64,000 nt of DNA from an uncultured Flavobacteriaceae bacterium (GCA_947500585.1 CANMSN010000003.1:186001-250000), one strand, 5' to 3'; shown: positions 1-9,663, counted from the stretch's first letter. Translations and numbers: made by a program. Notes: generated by a model not told the origin, from the letters alone.

Positions 1-753
1 TCCAGCTTGATTCACACGATATGCCAATCTACCAAAACTTGTTTCTAAAGAAATTTGTTCTGGATATAACATATTTTGTTCAATAGATGACGAACCACTA
101 CCTCCATTTATTATGCAAACAGGCACTTGATGTTTTTCTACAATGTGCTTCATTAACTCCATACCCCAAACACCAACTCCATAAGGGTTTTTAGTAAACC
201 AACCCCCAACATCTTTTTTTAAATTTGGGCAATTTCCTGTTGCTAATCCCCAACGCACTTTTTTATCATCATCAGTATAGGTTTCATAACCCGTTTTAAC
301 CCCAAAACTTCTACAATATGGATTACTGTACGTTGACAACCTACTACTTGCGTGAGAATTAGATTGACCAGTAATAATATAAGCATCACCACAAACCACA
401 TGATTTGCTGCTAAATACAGACTATCCTTATTACTTATTTTGATATAAAATTCAAATCGAAACTGATGTAAGCCTGAATTTATTTTTGATGAAATTGAAA
501 ATTTCTTATTTTTTAAACTATCCTTTTGAGTATGATAGAGCTCATCATCTTTAAATACTTTTAAGGTAAATTCATCAAAATTAGGCTCCCCTTTTATATT
601 TCCAGATATAAAAACTTGGGCACTATCCGATGCATTGCGAGCATACAACTGATAGTCTTCTGGAGCTTCGGTGAAATTTATTTCTTGAGCAAATAGAGTA
701 CTTATTGTAAACATGAAAACATACAAAAAAGAATATTTCTTAAGCTGTTTCAT
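1..753 (-). CDS. Sialate O-acetylesterase-like SGNH hydrolase, partial (3' end beyond window)
   Basis: Reading the minus strand from an ATG at 753 gives 251 codons with no stop before the window edge, so the C-terminus is missing. The N-terminus is a signal peptide ending near Phe-Ala-Gln (about residue 23), so the protein is exported. A beta-rich domain comes next, then GQSNS at residues 129-133. This matches block I of SGNH esterases of the sialate O-acetylesterase type, with Ser131 the likely nucleophile. A Gly/Ser-rich oxyanion-like block (NGGSGSSS) follows near residue 215. Such enzymes remove acetyl groups from sugars. It lies 41 bases downstream of the GH95 gene and is probably co-transcribed, which suggests deacetylation of the same glycan. 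The substrate is inferred; the fold assignment is fairly firm. Confidence 0.75.
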   Translation of the reverse strand, partial: MKQLKKYSFLYVFMFTISTLFAQEINFTEAPEDYQLYARNASDSAQVFISGNIKGEPNFDEFTLKVFKDDELYHTQKDSLKNKKFSISSKINSGLHQFRFEFYIKISNKDSLYLAANHVVCGDAYIITGQSNSHASSRLSTYSNPYCRSFGVKTGYETYTDDDKKVRWGLATGNCPNLKKDVGGWFTKNPYGVGVWGMELMKHIVEKHQVPVCIINGGSGSSSIEQNMLYPEQISLETSFGRLAYRVNQAG

Positions 754-794
754 ATTTATTTTATCATATTCATTAACTTTCATTGTTAAATATA

Positions 795-3311
795 CTATTT
801 GAGTATCATCTTCATATTAATCTCATCGCCTTCTTTTAAGTTTAAAAATCGATAGTTATCACCGTATTTAGAATCACTAATATTATCAGACTCATTAGAT
901 TCTAAATTAGTAATTTCAAAAGGCAGTTTTAAATCAAATTCCGTGTCTCTCTCTGCTATAAGTGAAACTTCTATTGTTTTTTTATCTAAATTCCACTTTA
1001 CTGAAGTTTTTACACCTCCACGGGTTAACATATCATGAAATTCTCCCTGAGACCATTCTTTTGGAAGTGCAGGTAATATTCTTAGCATTTCTCTAGTTGA
1101 ACCGCATAACATTTCTGTAATTGCAGCAGAAACACCAAAATTTGCATCCATTTGAAATGGTGATGTTCTCCCCCAAACAGTTGGTAGCGTTACACCCATT
1201 TTTCGCCAATCGTTATGATAGGTAAAAAGGTTTTGACCAAGGCAATTTCTAGCAAGTATATTTAAAGCTTCATTTGCCTTTTCACCATCTCCCAAACGCG
1301 CGTAAACATTTGCCATATGCGCCAACGACCATCCTGTTTGCGATTTTAAGCCGATGCGAAGTCTTTTCTCAATAGCGACTTTACTTGCTTCATATAATTC
1401 TGGAGTTGACTCTTCTGTAATTTCATGCCCTGGAAATAACGGATAAATATGCGATTGATGACGATGTTGATAGTTATCTTTAAAATCTGGATGCAACCAT
1501 TCTTTTAAGGCGCCGTCTTCATTTATTTGATATGTTGGCATATCAGCTAACATTTTCTTCCAACGTTTTAACTCATCATTTTCAATATTCAATACTTTGT
1601 AGGATTCAATTAAATTAGTGAATATTTCTTTTGAAATAGCTACGGCAATTGTCGAGTTAATTTGAACTTTTATAATGGTATTCTTTCCTGTAACATGATC
1701 AATAATAGTTTTATTTTTAGGCTGATTTTCTGGAGATTGTGATGGGAAAATCATGTTTTTTCCGTTATCATCTTTTACAATATAATTTTCATAAAAAGCA
1801 GCGACTTCCTTCATAAATGGAATCGCTCTGTTTTTAAGAAAATCCTTGTCTCCTGTAAATAAATAATAGTCATAATAAAATGACGCCAACCATCCTGCTG
1901 CATCAGTCCAGTAAACGACATGAGGCGCAGTGTGTCTCAATCTTCCTGAATCTGGCGACATAAATGGCGGAACATAAATACCATCACTTCCCCAAAGTTG
2001 CTTTGCATTGTATCTAAATTCATCTTTATGACTATCAAAATAATCGTAAAAAGCCATCATCGACTCTATTAAATTCCCTGAAAGCCCCTGCCAATAGGTC
2101 ATTTGTAAATTTTCGTTGATGCCATATAATGAATTCCATGGCGGACGGTAATCTCCATTCCAAATACCTTGTAAATTTGCTGGATATCCTCCAGATCTAC
2201 TACTGGATATTAAAAGATAACGCCCATAATCAAAAAGTTTCTCAAGTAATTCTGGTGACGCTGGGTTTTGATAAGCATCTAAAAGTAAATATTCATTTGG
2301 CGTATTTTTTTTACCTAATGGATTTAAACTAACCCCCATAGCATTAAACTTCTCACTATGTAAGGATTTGTGTTTATTGAAAAGGGTGTTATAATCGCTA
2401 CTTAATTTATTCAATTCATCTTTAAGCCTAGGGACAGCAACACTACTTGCTTCGTTAGCAAAAAATCCAACTATTAAAACAATTTCGTCAGCATTTTCAA
2501 AAATGATACGATTTCCTTTCTCTTTTATATTTCCATTTTTTGTTATTACACGAACAACACCTCCAAATTGACCTCCATCTGAACCATCTGCATGAAACTC
2601 TATAAAATTATCATTAACAATAGTTTTATAAGTAAAAGGCGGATTAAATGGCATTCCGTTTTGTAAAATAGCATCTTTAAGATCATGAATATCTAGGGTA
2701 ACATCACCATTAAGAGCATTTTTTTTATCTGCTTTAATAGACATTGCCGAAATATTATCAGGAATAGAAACAAAAAGACGTCTTGAAAAATGGGTTTCGC
2801 CATCTCTCCATTTAACTTCTACTTCGCCTGTTTCAAAATTTAATGTTCTATTATAATCTTCAAACATGTTCTTGATATCTGTTGTTATCAACATATCAAA
2901 AGCGGGGTGATAAGTCGCATTATTTGCCTTAAAACCTTTTTCTATTAATTTACTTTTGTAGTGATTATTAGCATCAATATAATTTCCTTCTAAAAGTAAT
3001 TTCCTAACTACTGGAAGTTCTGCCGACATATCTGGTATATCATCAATTTTACCGCCGTACCAAAGTTCGTTATGATTAAAAAGTATGCGTTCTTCATTTA
3101 TTGATCCATAAACCAATGCGCCAATGGTTCCGTTTCCAGATGGAAGCCCTTCACGCCATTGCGTAGCCGGAGTAATCATATTCATACCACGATTATAATC
3201 CTGATTATCAAATTGGGTGACTTGATTTTCAGTTTTTGTATCTGTGTTTGAACAACTAAAAAGCATAATAGCTATTACAAAGAATAATACACTCCCTTTT
3301 ATCTTCTTCAT
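795..3311 (-). CDS. GH95 family glycoside hydrolase (alpha-L-fucosidase or alpha-L-galactosidase), lipoprotein
   Basis: This is an 838-residue protein with a lipobox (LFSC, Cys20), so it is an exported lipoprotein. The N-terminal beta domain contains the GH95 signature around residues 50-86 (LPSGNGTIGA, LFNHNELWYGG). The (alpha/alpha)6 domain keeps the residues known as catalytic in bifidobacterial AfcA: Asn399 and Asn401 in NENLQM, Glu528 in SPEN, and Asp722 in FQMDANFG. The family block HRHQSHIYPLFPG is at 616-628. GH95 enzymes release terminal alpha-L-fucose or alpha-L-galactose by an inverting mechanism; sequence alone does not decide between them. The neighbouring fucose catabolic genes favour fucose. 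A 223-base gap separates it from the lactonase gene upstream, so it may have its own promoter, though I see no clear TAnnTTTG box there. Confidence 0.93.
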   Translation of the reverse strand: MKKIKGSVLFFVIAIMLFSCSNTDTKTENQVTQFDNQDYNRGMNMITPATQWREGLPSGNGTIGALVYGSINEERILFNHNELWYGGKIDDIPDMSAELPVVRKLLLEGNYIDANNHYKSKLIEKGFKANNATYHPAFDMLITTDIKNMFEDYNRTLNFETGEVEVKWRDGETHFSRRLFVSIPDNISAMSIKADKKNALNGDVTLDIHDLKDAILQNGMPFNPPFTYKTIVNDNFIEFHADGSDGGQFGGVVRVITKNGNIKEKGNRIIFENADEIVLIVGFFANEASSVAVPRLKDELNKLSSDYNTLFNKHKSLHSEKFNAMGVSLNPLGKKNTPNEYLLLDAYQNPASPELLEKLFDYGRYLLISSSRSGGYPANLQGIWNGDYRPPWNSLYGINENLQMTYWQGLSGNLIESMMAFYDYFDSHKDEFRYNAKQLWGSDGIYVPPFMSPDSGRLRHTAPHVVYWTDAAGWLASFYYDYYLFTGDKDFLKNRAIPFMKEVAAFYENYIVKDDNGKNMIFPSQSPENQPKNKTIIDHVTGKNTIIKVQINSTIAVAISKEIFTNLIESYKVLNIENDELKRWKKMLADMPTYQINEDGALKEWLHPDFKDNYQHRHQSHIYPLFPGHEITEESTPELYEASKVAIEKRLRIGLKSQTGWSLAHMANVYARLGDGEKANEALNILARNCLGQNLFTYHNDWRKMGVTLPTVWGRTSPFQMDANFGVSAAITEMLCGSTREMLRILPALPKEWSQGEFHDMLTRGGVKTSVKWNLDKKTIEVSLIAERDTEFDLKLPFEITNLESNESDNISDSKYGDNYRFLNLKEGDEINMKMILK

Positions 3312-3534
3312 TTTAAATTATTTTTAATGAGCTACTTTTTTCATTTTTTAAAAATAAAGGAACATGTTTGGGCTTATGCTCTCTAATCTGTCAATTACTT
3401 TCCTATTTCAACCATTAATAAACTTTAGTAACTTCTTTAAGAAAAAAAAAACACTTGTCTGTTAAGCTTTGAAATATTTACTTGAGAACTTTATCTAAAT
3501 TAATTTCTATACTACGTTTATAATGGCAATGGAC

Positions 3535-4365
3535 TTATTTATGTAAATTATATACTAGTATAGCATTTAATCCCATAATTTTATTTTGTTCATTTTTAGA
3601 TAACGAAGTGATATAATCCATGCATACTTTTAATACCTCTTCATATTCTGTTGCTAATAGACATACTGGCCAATCGGATGCAAATAATAGTCTATCGATC
3701 CCAAAACTTTCAAATACTACATCCAAATACAGTTTAAAATCTTTTGTATTCCAAGTTTTTAAATTGGCTTCGGTAACCATACCAGAAATTTTACAATATA
3801 CATTTGGATAACTCGCTAGTTCCAAAATTGCTTCTCTCCAATATTTTATTTTACCCGATTTTATATAAGGTTTTCCTATATGGTCAAGAATGAAAACTTG
3901 ATTTGGGGATTTTTTGACTAAAGTTATAATATTATTAATTTGATTTGGAAACACTAAAATATCGTAGGTTAAATTAAACTTTTCAAGTTTTGAAATACCG
4001 TTTTGAAAATCTGGATTCAAAACAAAATCTTCAGTTTCAGCTTGTAAAATATGTCTAACACCTTTAAATTTTGAATCTTTTGAGAAATGAGCTAATCTTG
4101 ACTCTACGTTTTCATTCATCAAATTTACCCATCCTACGACACCTTTAATAATGGGGTTATCTTTAGCTAAGTCTAATAAAAATTGTGTTTCTTCTTCAGA
4201 TTGATCTGCTTGTACCGCTATACAACCATCAATATTATTTCTTTTTAAAATGGGAACTAAATCTTTTGGCAGGAAGTCCTTTTTAAGAACTCCCATAGTT
4301 TCATCAATCCAGCTATCTCTAACTGGATTGTATTTCCAAAAATGTTGGTGGGCATCAATAAACAC
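3535..4365 (-). CDS. Amidohydrolase-family sugar lactonase, probable L-fucono-lactonase
   Basis: This is a 276-residue TIM-barrel amidohydrolase (amidohydrolase_2, COG3618). It has the metal-binding HxH pair (His6, His8) right at the N-terminus, His162 in DHIGKP, and the FASDWP motif with Asp231. Relatives hydrolyse L-fucono-, L-rhamnono- or galactaro-lactones to the open acids. The start is GTG at 4365, whose G is also the last base of the TAG stop of the preceding FAH-family gene, so the two are translationally coupled. With the dehydratase, SDR and FAH hydrolase upstream it forms the non-phosphorylating fucose route: lactone to L-fuconate to 2-keto-3-deoxyfuconate to diketo acid to pyruvate plus lactate. 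Cytoplasmic, no signal peptide. The exact sugar is inferred from context. Confidence 0.85.
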   Translation of the reverse strand: MFIDAHQHFWKYNPVRDSWIDETMGVLKKDFLPKDLVPILKRNNIDGCIAVQADQSEEETQFLLDLAKDNPIIKGVVGWVNLMNENVESRLAHFSKDSKFKGVRHILQAETEDFVLNPDFQNGISKLEKFNLTYDILVFPNQINNIITLVKKSPNQVFILDHIGKPYIKSGKIKYWREAILELASYPNVYCKISGMVTEANLKTWNTKDFKLYLDVVFESFGIDRLLFASDWPVCLLATEYEEVLKVCMDYITSLSKNEQNKIMGLNAILVYNLHK

Positions 4366-5219
4366 TATTTATAAGCAATTACATTTTGTTTAGAAATACC
4401 TAATCCTTCAATTCCTAGCTCAATAACATCACCTGGTTTTAAATACTTTGGTGGTTTTAAACCTAAGCCTACCCCAAACGGTGTACCTGTAGAAATAATA
4501 TCACCTGGTAAAAGCGTCATAAATTGACTGATATGACTAACAACCTGTTGTACGTTAAATATAAAGTCTGAAGTATTGCTATTCTGCATTGTTTCTCCAT
4601 TTAATTTTAACCATAAGTTTAAACTATTTGGGTCAACAATTTCATCAGTGGTTGCTATGAAAGGCCCTACGGGAGCAAATGTATCACAGCTTTTTCCTTT
4701 TACCCATTGTCCTGATCTTTCCAACTGAAATTCACGTTCACTGACATCGTTATGTAAAACATAGCCTGCTATGTGCTTCATGACATCTACTTCATCAACA
4801 TAAGATGCTTTCTTTCCAATAACAATAGCTAACTCAACTTCCCAATCAGTTTTTACACTGTTTTTTGGAATAATAACATCATCATTTGGCCCTACTAAAG
4901 CCGATGTTGCTTTAAAAAACAATACAGGTTCTTTTGGTATATCCATACCGCTTTCGGCAGCATGTTGTGCATAGTTTAATCCAACACAAACAATTTTTGA
5001 GGGTCTTACTAAAGGCACTCCTAATCTCGTCCCTTCATTAATAATTGGGCAAGTTTCGCCATGTCTTACTAACCACGTTTTTAATCGAGATATACCGTCT
5101 GTTCCAAAAAACGATTCGTTATAATCTTCACCAAAATCGCTAACGTCTATATTAATTCCATTAGCTAATTGTACACCTGGTTTTTCATTTCCTATGGTTC
5201 CAAACCTTATTAATTTCAT
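4365..5219 (-). CDS. Fumarylacetoacetate hydrolase family protein, probable 2,4-diketo-3-deoxy-L-fuconate hydrolase
   Basis: The 284-residue protein has the short FAH N-domain and a full catalytic domain. Visible signatures are VGLNYAQHA (79-87), the metal-binding ExE in DWEVELAIVIGK (Glu127, Glu129), and the C-terminal block LLPGDIISTGTPFGVG. In fucose pathways of this type the FAH enzyme cleaves 2,4-diketo-3-deoxy-L-fuconate to pyruvate and L-lactate. It overlaps the downstream lactonase by one base and lies 40 bases after the SDR gene, so it belongs to the same operon. FAH family membership is firm. The specific substrate rests on the neighbouring SDR, lactonase and FucP. An acylpyruvase activity is the main alternative. 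Confidence 0.87.
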   Translation of the reverse strand: MKLIRFGTIGNEKPGVQLANGINIDVSDFGEDYNESFFGTDGISRLKTWLVRHGETCPIINEGTRLGVPLVRPSKIVCVGLNYAQHAAESGMDIPKEPVLFFKATSALVGPNDDVIIPKNSVKTDWEVELAIVIGKKASYVDEVDVMKHIAGYVLHNDVSEREFQLERSGQWVKGKSCDTFAPVGPFIATTDEIVDPNSLNLWLKLNGETMQNSNTSDFIFNVQQVVSHISQFMTLLPGDIISTGTPFGVGLGLKPPKYLKPGDVIELGIEGLGISKQNVIAYK

Positions 5220-5259
5220 TTTTTATTTAGTTTATTGATTATATATATTTAAGTTATTT

Positions 5260-6039
5260 CTATCCATTCAATTTTATAAACCCTCCGTCAATAGGAAAAT
5301 CTGTTCCAGTAATAAAGCCCGCTTCATCTGAACATAAAAACAATGCAAAATCTGCTATCTCTTGAGGTTTTCCCATACGGCCAATAGGCTGTGTTTTCGA
5401 TAATTTCTCAAACATTTCAGTTTCTTTACCAGGATAATTTTTTGAGATAAACCCATCTACAAAAGGTGTATGAACACGCCCTGGTGACATGCAATTACAG
5501 CGTATATTATCTGAGATATAATCTTTTGCAATGGAATACGTCATCGTTAATACAGCCCCTTTAGTCATAGAATATGCGAATCTATCTGATATTCCAACCG
5601 ATGATGCTATAGATGCCAAGTTTACTATAACACCTCCGCCATTCGATTTAAATGGTTTTATACATGCTTTAATACAATTATATACCCCTTTTATATTCAC
5701 ATTATATAGGCGGTCTAAATCCGTTTCTTCAACAGTTTCAATATTTCCCACATGTGCAATACCTGCATTATTAATTAATATATTGATTGTATCTTTTTTA
5801 GTTATTGAATCAATAACCGCATTTACATTTTCTTGATTTGAGACATCACATTTATGTGCGGTGGCCTCACCTTTATTTGCAACTATTTCATCAACGGTTT
5901 CTTGGGCACTTATTATATTAAAATCTAAAATATGCACTTTGGCTCCCTGCGATGCAAACGTTGTTGAAATAGCTTTTCCAATACCACTTCCTCCTCCTGT
6001 TATAATAGCTATTTTTCCTTTTAAATTAAATTTAGACAT
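5260..6039 (-). CDS. SDR-family NAD-dependent dehydrogenase of the fucose cluster
   Basis: A classical short-chain dehydrogenase of 259 residues. The TGGGSGIG nucleotide-binding loop is at 14-21, NNAG at 90-93, and the catalytic Ser143, Tyr156 and Lys160 (YSMTK) are present. Asp39 at the end of beta-2 predicts NAD+ rather than NADP+. In this operon it is most likely the 2-keto-3-deoxy-L-fuconate 4-dehydrogenase that feeds the FAH-family hydrolase directly downstream. L-fucose 1-dehydrogenase is an equally legitimate SDR reaction. Only one SDR is present in this cluster although the pathway needs two oxidations, so either it does both or one enzyme lies elsewhere. It lies 12 bases after the dehydratase gene. 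Confidence 0.85.
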   Translation of the reverse strand: MSKFNLKGKIAIITGGGSGIGKAISTTFASQGAKVHILDFNIISAQETVDEIVANKGEATAHKCDVSNQENVNAVIDSITKKDTINILINNAGIAHVGNIETVEETDLDRLYNVNIKGVYNCIKACIKPFKSNGGGVIVNLASIASSVGISDRFAYSMTKGAVLTMTYSIAKDYISDNIRCNCMSPGRVHTPFVDGFISKNYPGKETEMFEKLSKTQPIGRMGKPQEIADFALFLCSDEAGFITGTDFPIDGGFIKLNG

Positions 6040-6051
6040 ATATTATTTACG

Positions 6052-7716
6052 TTATAAAGACATTCCTCGTTTCCAAGGAATAAAATCATCTTGTTCTAAA
6101 ATTCTTGCTTTTATTTCTATTTCACCACTGGCAACTTTTATAATAAAATCTAAAAGTTCTTCACCTTTATCTTTAATGGTTGCTGTACCTTCAATAATAT
6201 CACCTGTATTAAAATCAATAATATCATGCATTTTTTTAAATAGCTTCGTATTTGATGATACCTTTATTACTGGTGTTATGGGGTTTCCTGTTGGAGTTCC
6301 TAGCCCTGTTGTAAACAGAATGATATTTGCACCAGAACCTGCCAAACCTGTTGTAGACTCTACATCATTCCCTGGAGTGCACAATAAATTTAACCCAGAT
6401 TTTTTTACTTGTTCGGTATAATCTAATACATCTTCTACTGGTGAACTTCCTCCTTTTTTAGCAGCTCCAGCAGATTTTATGGCGTCTGTAATTAAACCAT
6501 CCTTAATATTCCCTGGAGATGGGTTTGCCGAAAAAGGCGCACCTAATTCACGAGCTTTAGCATTATAAATATTCATTAAATTAGAAAATTTTTCTGCACT
6601 TTCCGAATTTGAACATCTATTGATAAGTTCTTGTTCTACACCATTTAATTCTGGAAATTCTGATAACACTGAAGCTCCTCCAAGTCCAACTACCAAATCT
6701 GAAACATAGCCTAATGTTGGGTTTGCAGAAATTCCGGAAAAGCCATCTGAACCACCACATTCTAAACCAATAACGAGTTTATTCAAGCCTGCTGGCTTTC
6801 GTCCAATTTTATTAGCTTCAATAAGCCCAACAAAGGTTTTTTTAACAGCTTCAGCAAGAAATTCTTTTTCAGAAGTACTTTCTTGTTGCTCTAGAACATA
6901 TAAAGGTTTACGAACGTTTCCTTCCATTTTGCTCAAAGCCTCTTGCAGTATGCTTGCTTGTGCGTGTTGGCAACCTAAACTTAATACTGTTGCACCAGCT
7001 ACATTTGGGTTATTAATATAACCTGCCAATAGATGGCATAATGTAACTGCATCAGACGTTGCGCCTCCACAACCGCCTTCATGCGTTAAAAACTTAATAC
7101 CATCCAAATTTGGGAACAAAGGGTTTTTAAGTTTTGTATAGGTCACTTTAATAATATCTGTATTTAATATCGTGTTAGCAGAAGCACCTGAATTATGGGC
7201 ATCAATCAGTTTATCAACATCCAAACCTAAATGTTCTTTTTTACCAAAGCCTAATTTTTCAACTAATGCTTCTTTCAAAACATTTATATTTCTGTTTTGA
7301 CAAAAAACCAAAGGAATAACCAACCAATTATTTTCGGTTCCTACAGTTCCATTCGCTCTATGATAACCCTTAAATGTTTTATTCAAGAATTTTGAAAAGT
7401 CTGGAGCTTGCCATTTTTCTTTTCCATTGAGTTTGCTAACCGAATACCCTTCAGTATCATGAATTAGGTTATCGGTATTTATGATGCTTCCTTTAGGAAT
7501 ATCTTTTTTTGCTTTACCAACTAAAACACCATACATGAATACCTGACCACCTTCAGGAATATCTTCAATTACAAATTTATGTTTTGCATTTATATCGTCT
7601 TGGAGTTTATATACGGTATTCTCAAATAAAATATCATCATCTTTTTTAAAATCTGATAATGCAACTAATACATTATCGTTATCGTGTATTTTTAATATTT
7701 TACTGTTACTGTTCAT
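6052..7716 (-). CDS. UxaA-family dehydratase (annotated type: altronate dehydratase), probable L-fuconate dehydratase
   Basis: This 554-residue protein has the full architecture of UxaA: an N-terminal SAF-like domain (about 1-95) followed by the large dehydratase domain. Signatures include GYHRANGTVGTENNW near 118, THEGGCGG with a likely metal-binding Cys, GLECGGSDGFSGISANP, and NPSPGN. Biochemically described members dehydrate D-altronate or galactarate with Fe/Mn. Here it sits between the SDR and the PQQ-like gene of the fucose operon, 11 kb from the uronate operon, and no altronate oxidoreductase (UxaB) is in the window. I therefore infer that it performs the fuconate dehydration step, which is otherwise missing. 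Altronate dehydratase remains possible, since UxaC is encoded at 21775-23190. Confidence 0.85.
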   Translation of the reverse strand: MNSNSKILKIHDNDNVLVALSDFKKDDDILFENTVYKLQDDINAKHKFVIEDIPEGGQVFMYGVLVGKAKKDIPKGSIINTDNLIHDTEGYSVSKLNGKEKWQAPDFSKFLNKTFKGYHRANGTVGTENNWLVIPLVFCQNRNINVLKEALVEKLGFGKKEHLGLDVDKLIDAHNSGASANTILNTDIIKVTYTKLKNPLFPNLDGIKFLTHEGGCGGATSDAVTLCHLLAGYINNPNVAGATVLSLGCQHAQASILQEALSKMEGNVRKPLYVLEQQESTSEKEFLAEAVKKTFVGLIEANKIGRKPAGLNKLVIGLECGGSDGFSGISANPTLGYVSDLVVGLGGASVLSEFPELNGVEQELINRCSNSESAEKFSNLMNIYNAKARELGAPFSANPSPGNIKDGLITDAIKSAGAAKKGGSSPVEDVLDYTEQVKKSGLNLLCTPGNDVESTTGLAGSGANIILFTTGLGTPTGNPITPVIKVSSNTKLFKKMHDIIDFNTGDIIEGTATIKDKGEELLDFIIKVASGEIEIKARILEQDDFIPWKRGMSL

Positions 7717-7731
7717 TAATTTTTCTATTAG

Positions 7732-9663
7732 TTATTCTCCAATACAAATAATCTCCTTTAAAGTTCTGTGATAAATATGTCCATTTGCAAAACTTAAGGT
7801 GTTAACTGTCCAAGTTTCTCCTTTTTTTCCCAAATCGTTCACTGAAACTAAAGCAGTTTCATCAAAAATTTCTGCATTGGCATCAATAACATAGACTATA
7901 CCTAAAGCATTTGTAAAATAGATATAATCATTAATCATAACAGGTGATCCTAAAAAAGACCTTTGAAAACCATCTCCCAATACTCTTCGGTCTCGACTAT
8001 GTAATTGCCCTTTAGAGTTTAAACCATCATTAGTTTGAGGTGTGTTCCAAATGAAACTACCATCTATATTTATTTCATAAGGCAATTGTAAATGTTCATT
8101 TTTACCTGTTACCACATTATGTCTAGCTATAAAAGGCTTATGCATAACCATATAAAATGTATAATCATTTACAGCCATATTACAATGGAATTCGTTTTCA
8201 GAATTTATTAATTCTACATTTTCTTTTAAAATATATTGTTGAGCTTTTTCGTCAAAAATATATTGGCTAACAATATTTAATGGTTTCTGACTAATTAATT
8301 CTCCTGCACTTGAATTAATTGTTAGATTTTCTTCACATTTATAAATCCATGAAATTTTTTCTTTATCCCAATGTTGCGTGTTTAAAGCACCATAACCAGA
8401 AAGTTTATTTGGTGCTTCGGGTTCCCAACTCCATAAAGCACTACCTGAATTTTCTGCTTCTAAACTTATTAAACTTAATCCAACAGGGCGTTCTGGAACA
8501 CCATGAGGTCCGCCACGGGCTATAAGAATTGCTGGTTTCCTATCGATAGTTTCTCCAATAACAGGGGTGTTATAATGTGTTATGGCTTCTTTAGTCACCC
8601 AAAGGCGTTTTCCTGTTTTTTTATCAAAAGCATGTAAATAATTCCATTCTTTTATTCGTATTGAATCATTCTCAATAGGAGGCTCTACGTTAAGAATTAA
8701 ATCTTTAAAAAGCACAGAATCAAATTGTTTATTAAAAGGTCTTCCAACTGTTGGCATCCATGTTCTTTCCCAAACTATATCACCTTCCATAGTAAAACAA
8801 GCCATTCCTCCACTAGCATTAATAGCCCAAACATACTCTCCATCGGTTATTGGACAAGGCGTAGTTGAATCACTAAAACCATAATTATAATCACTAGGCA
8901 GAAGTCCTTTAACCGTTTTTGTCCAGAGTTCTTCTCCTGTGTTAGCATTCATACAATATAAAATGATATCGGTACCAGATGGTCTGTTATTAAAAGCTTT
9001 TTTAGCTTTACTTAATATCTCATAATTTACAGATGCTTTCTCAGATTTTGAATTAACATAATCAACTACCTTTTGTGATGTTTTTGTAAAAATTTTGCCT
9101 TCTTCACTTCGAGTTAATAATCTGTTATAAACGTTTTGTTTTTGATGTTTCGGCAGGTTTTTATAGCTTTCATTTGAAGCTAAAAAACTCTCCCATGCTT
9201 TATTTGCATCATTTTTTAAACTAAAAACTTTTTTAAAATCAGGTTCTCCCTTTTTTATTAAATCATTTAATACCACATCATATATTGAGTCATAAACTGA
9301 TTTAGCGCTGTTATAATTTGATTGTAATTCTGAAAAAGGAGGCTTATCTAATGGAGGGTTTATCGTAAAAAATATTTTATCATTCCAAACTGCAATACCA
9401 CTCTGTCCTCCAGCTGGAAGTGACTTTCTCCATTTAATATTTTCATTATTGCGTACAGACCATTTGGTGGGAACTTCCAAAGCTGTTTTAACTTTATAGC
9501 TGCCATCCGGACCACCAGACATAGGCCATTGGTTGTCACTATCCATAACTTTCATTATGCTTCCAGTATCTTGATTGCACGAAATAAATCCTAAACAAAA
9601 AGATAAGAAGGCTATAAAAATTATATTTATTTTATATAAAAAGTAAACTCTACTTTTTTTCAT
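7732..9663 (-). CDS. PQQ-like beta-propeller lipoprotein in the fucose operon
   Basis: This 643-residue exported protein starts with a long hydrophobic signal and a Cys near residue 29 (GFISC), so it is probably a lipoprotein. Propeller-type repeats of the PQQ_2 kind are visible: WPMSGGPDGSYKVKTALEVP opening the first blade, NANTGEELWTKTV, GDIVWERTW and DKKTGKRLWV, with Asp/Asn-x-x-Thr-Gly and Trp at the expected places. A Lys- and Glu-rich helical insertion of about 110 residues (roughly 100-215) interrupts the propeller after the first blade. I cannot show that PQQ is bound; many relatives lack cofactor. It lies 15 bases upstream of the dehydratase and 16 bases downstream of fucP in one operon. 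Candidate roles are an extracytoplasmic sugar dehydrogenase or a scaffold for the diheme protein encoded upstream. Confidence 0.75.
   Translation of the reverse strand: MKKSRVYFLYKINIIFIAFLSFCLGFISCNQDTGSIMKVMDSDNQWPMSGGPDGSYKVKTALEVPTKWSVRNNENIKWRKSLPAGGQSGIAVWNDKIFFTINPPLDKPPFSELQSNYNSAKSVYDSIYDVVLNDLIKKGEPDFKKVFSLKNDANKAWESFLASNESYKNLPKHQKQNVYNRLLTRSEEGKIFTKTSQKVVDYVNSKSEKASVNYEILSKAKKAFNNRPSGTDIILYCMNANTGEELWTKTVKGLLPSDYNYGFSDSTTPCPITDGEYVWAINASGGMACFTMEGDIVWERTWMPTVGRPFNKQFDSVLFKDLILNVEPPIENDSIRIKEWNYLHAFDKKTGKRLWVTKEAITHYNTPVIGETIDRKPAILIARGGPHGVPERPVGLSLISLEAENSGSALWSWEPEAPNKLSGYGALNTQHWDKEKISWIYKCEENLTINSSAGELISQKPLNIVSQYIFDEKAQQYILKENVELINSENEFHCNMAVNDYTFYMVMHKPFIARHNVVTGKNEHLQLPYEINIDGSFIWNTPQTNDGLNSKGQLHSRDRRVLGDGFQRSFLGSPVMINDYIYFTNALGIVYVIDANAEIFDETALVSVNDLGKKGETWTVNTLSFANGHIYHRTLKEIICIGE

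Noticed and set aside
5861-6421. 186-codon open frame on the plus strand, opposite the SDR and dehydratase genes
   Set aside because: It crosses the boundary of two clear minus-strand genes and its product is an antisense shadow with no recognisable domain.
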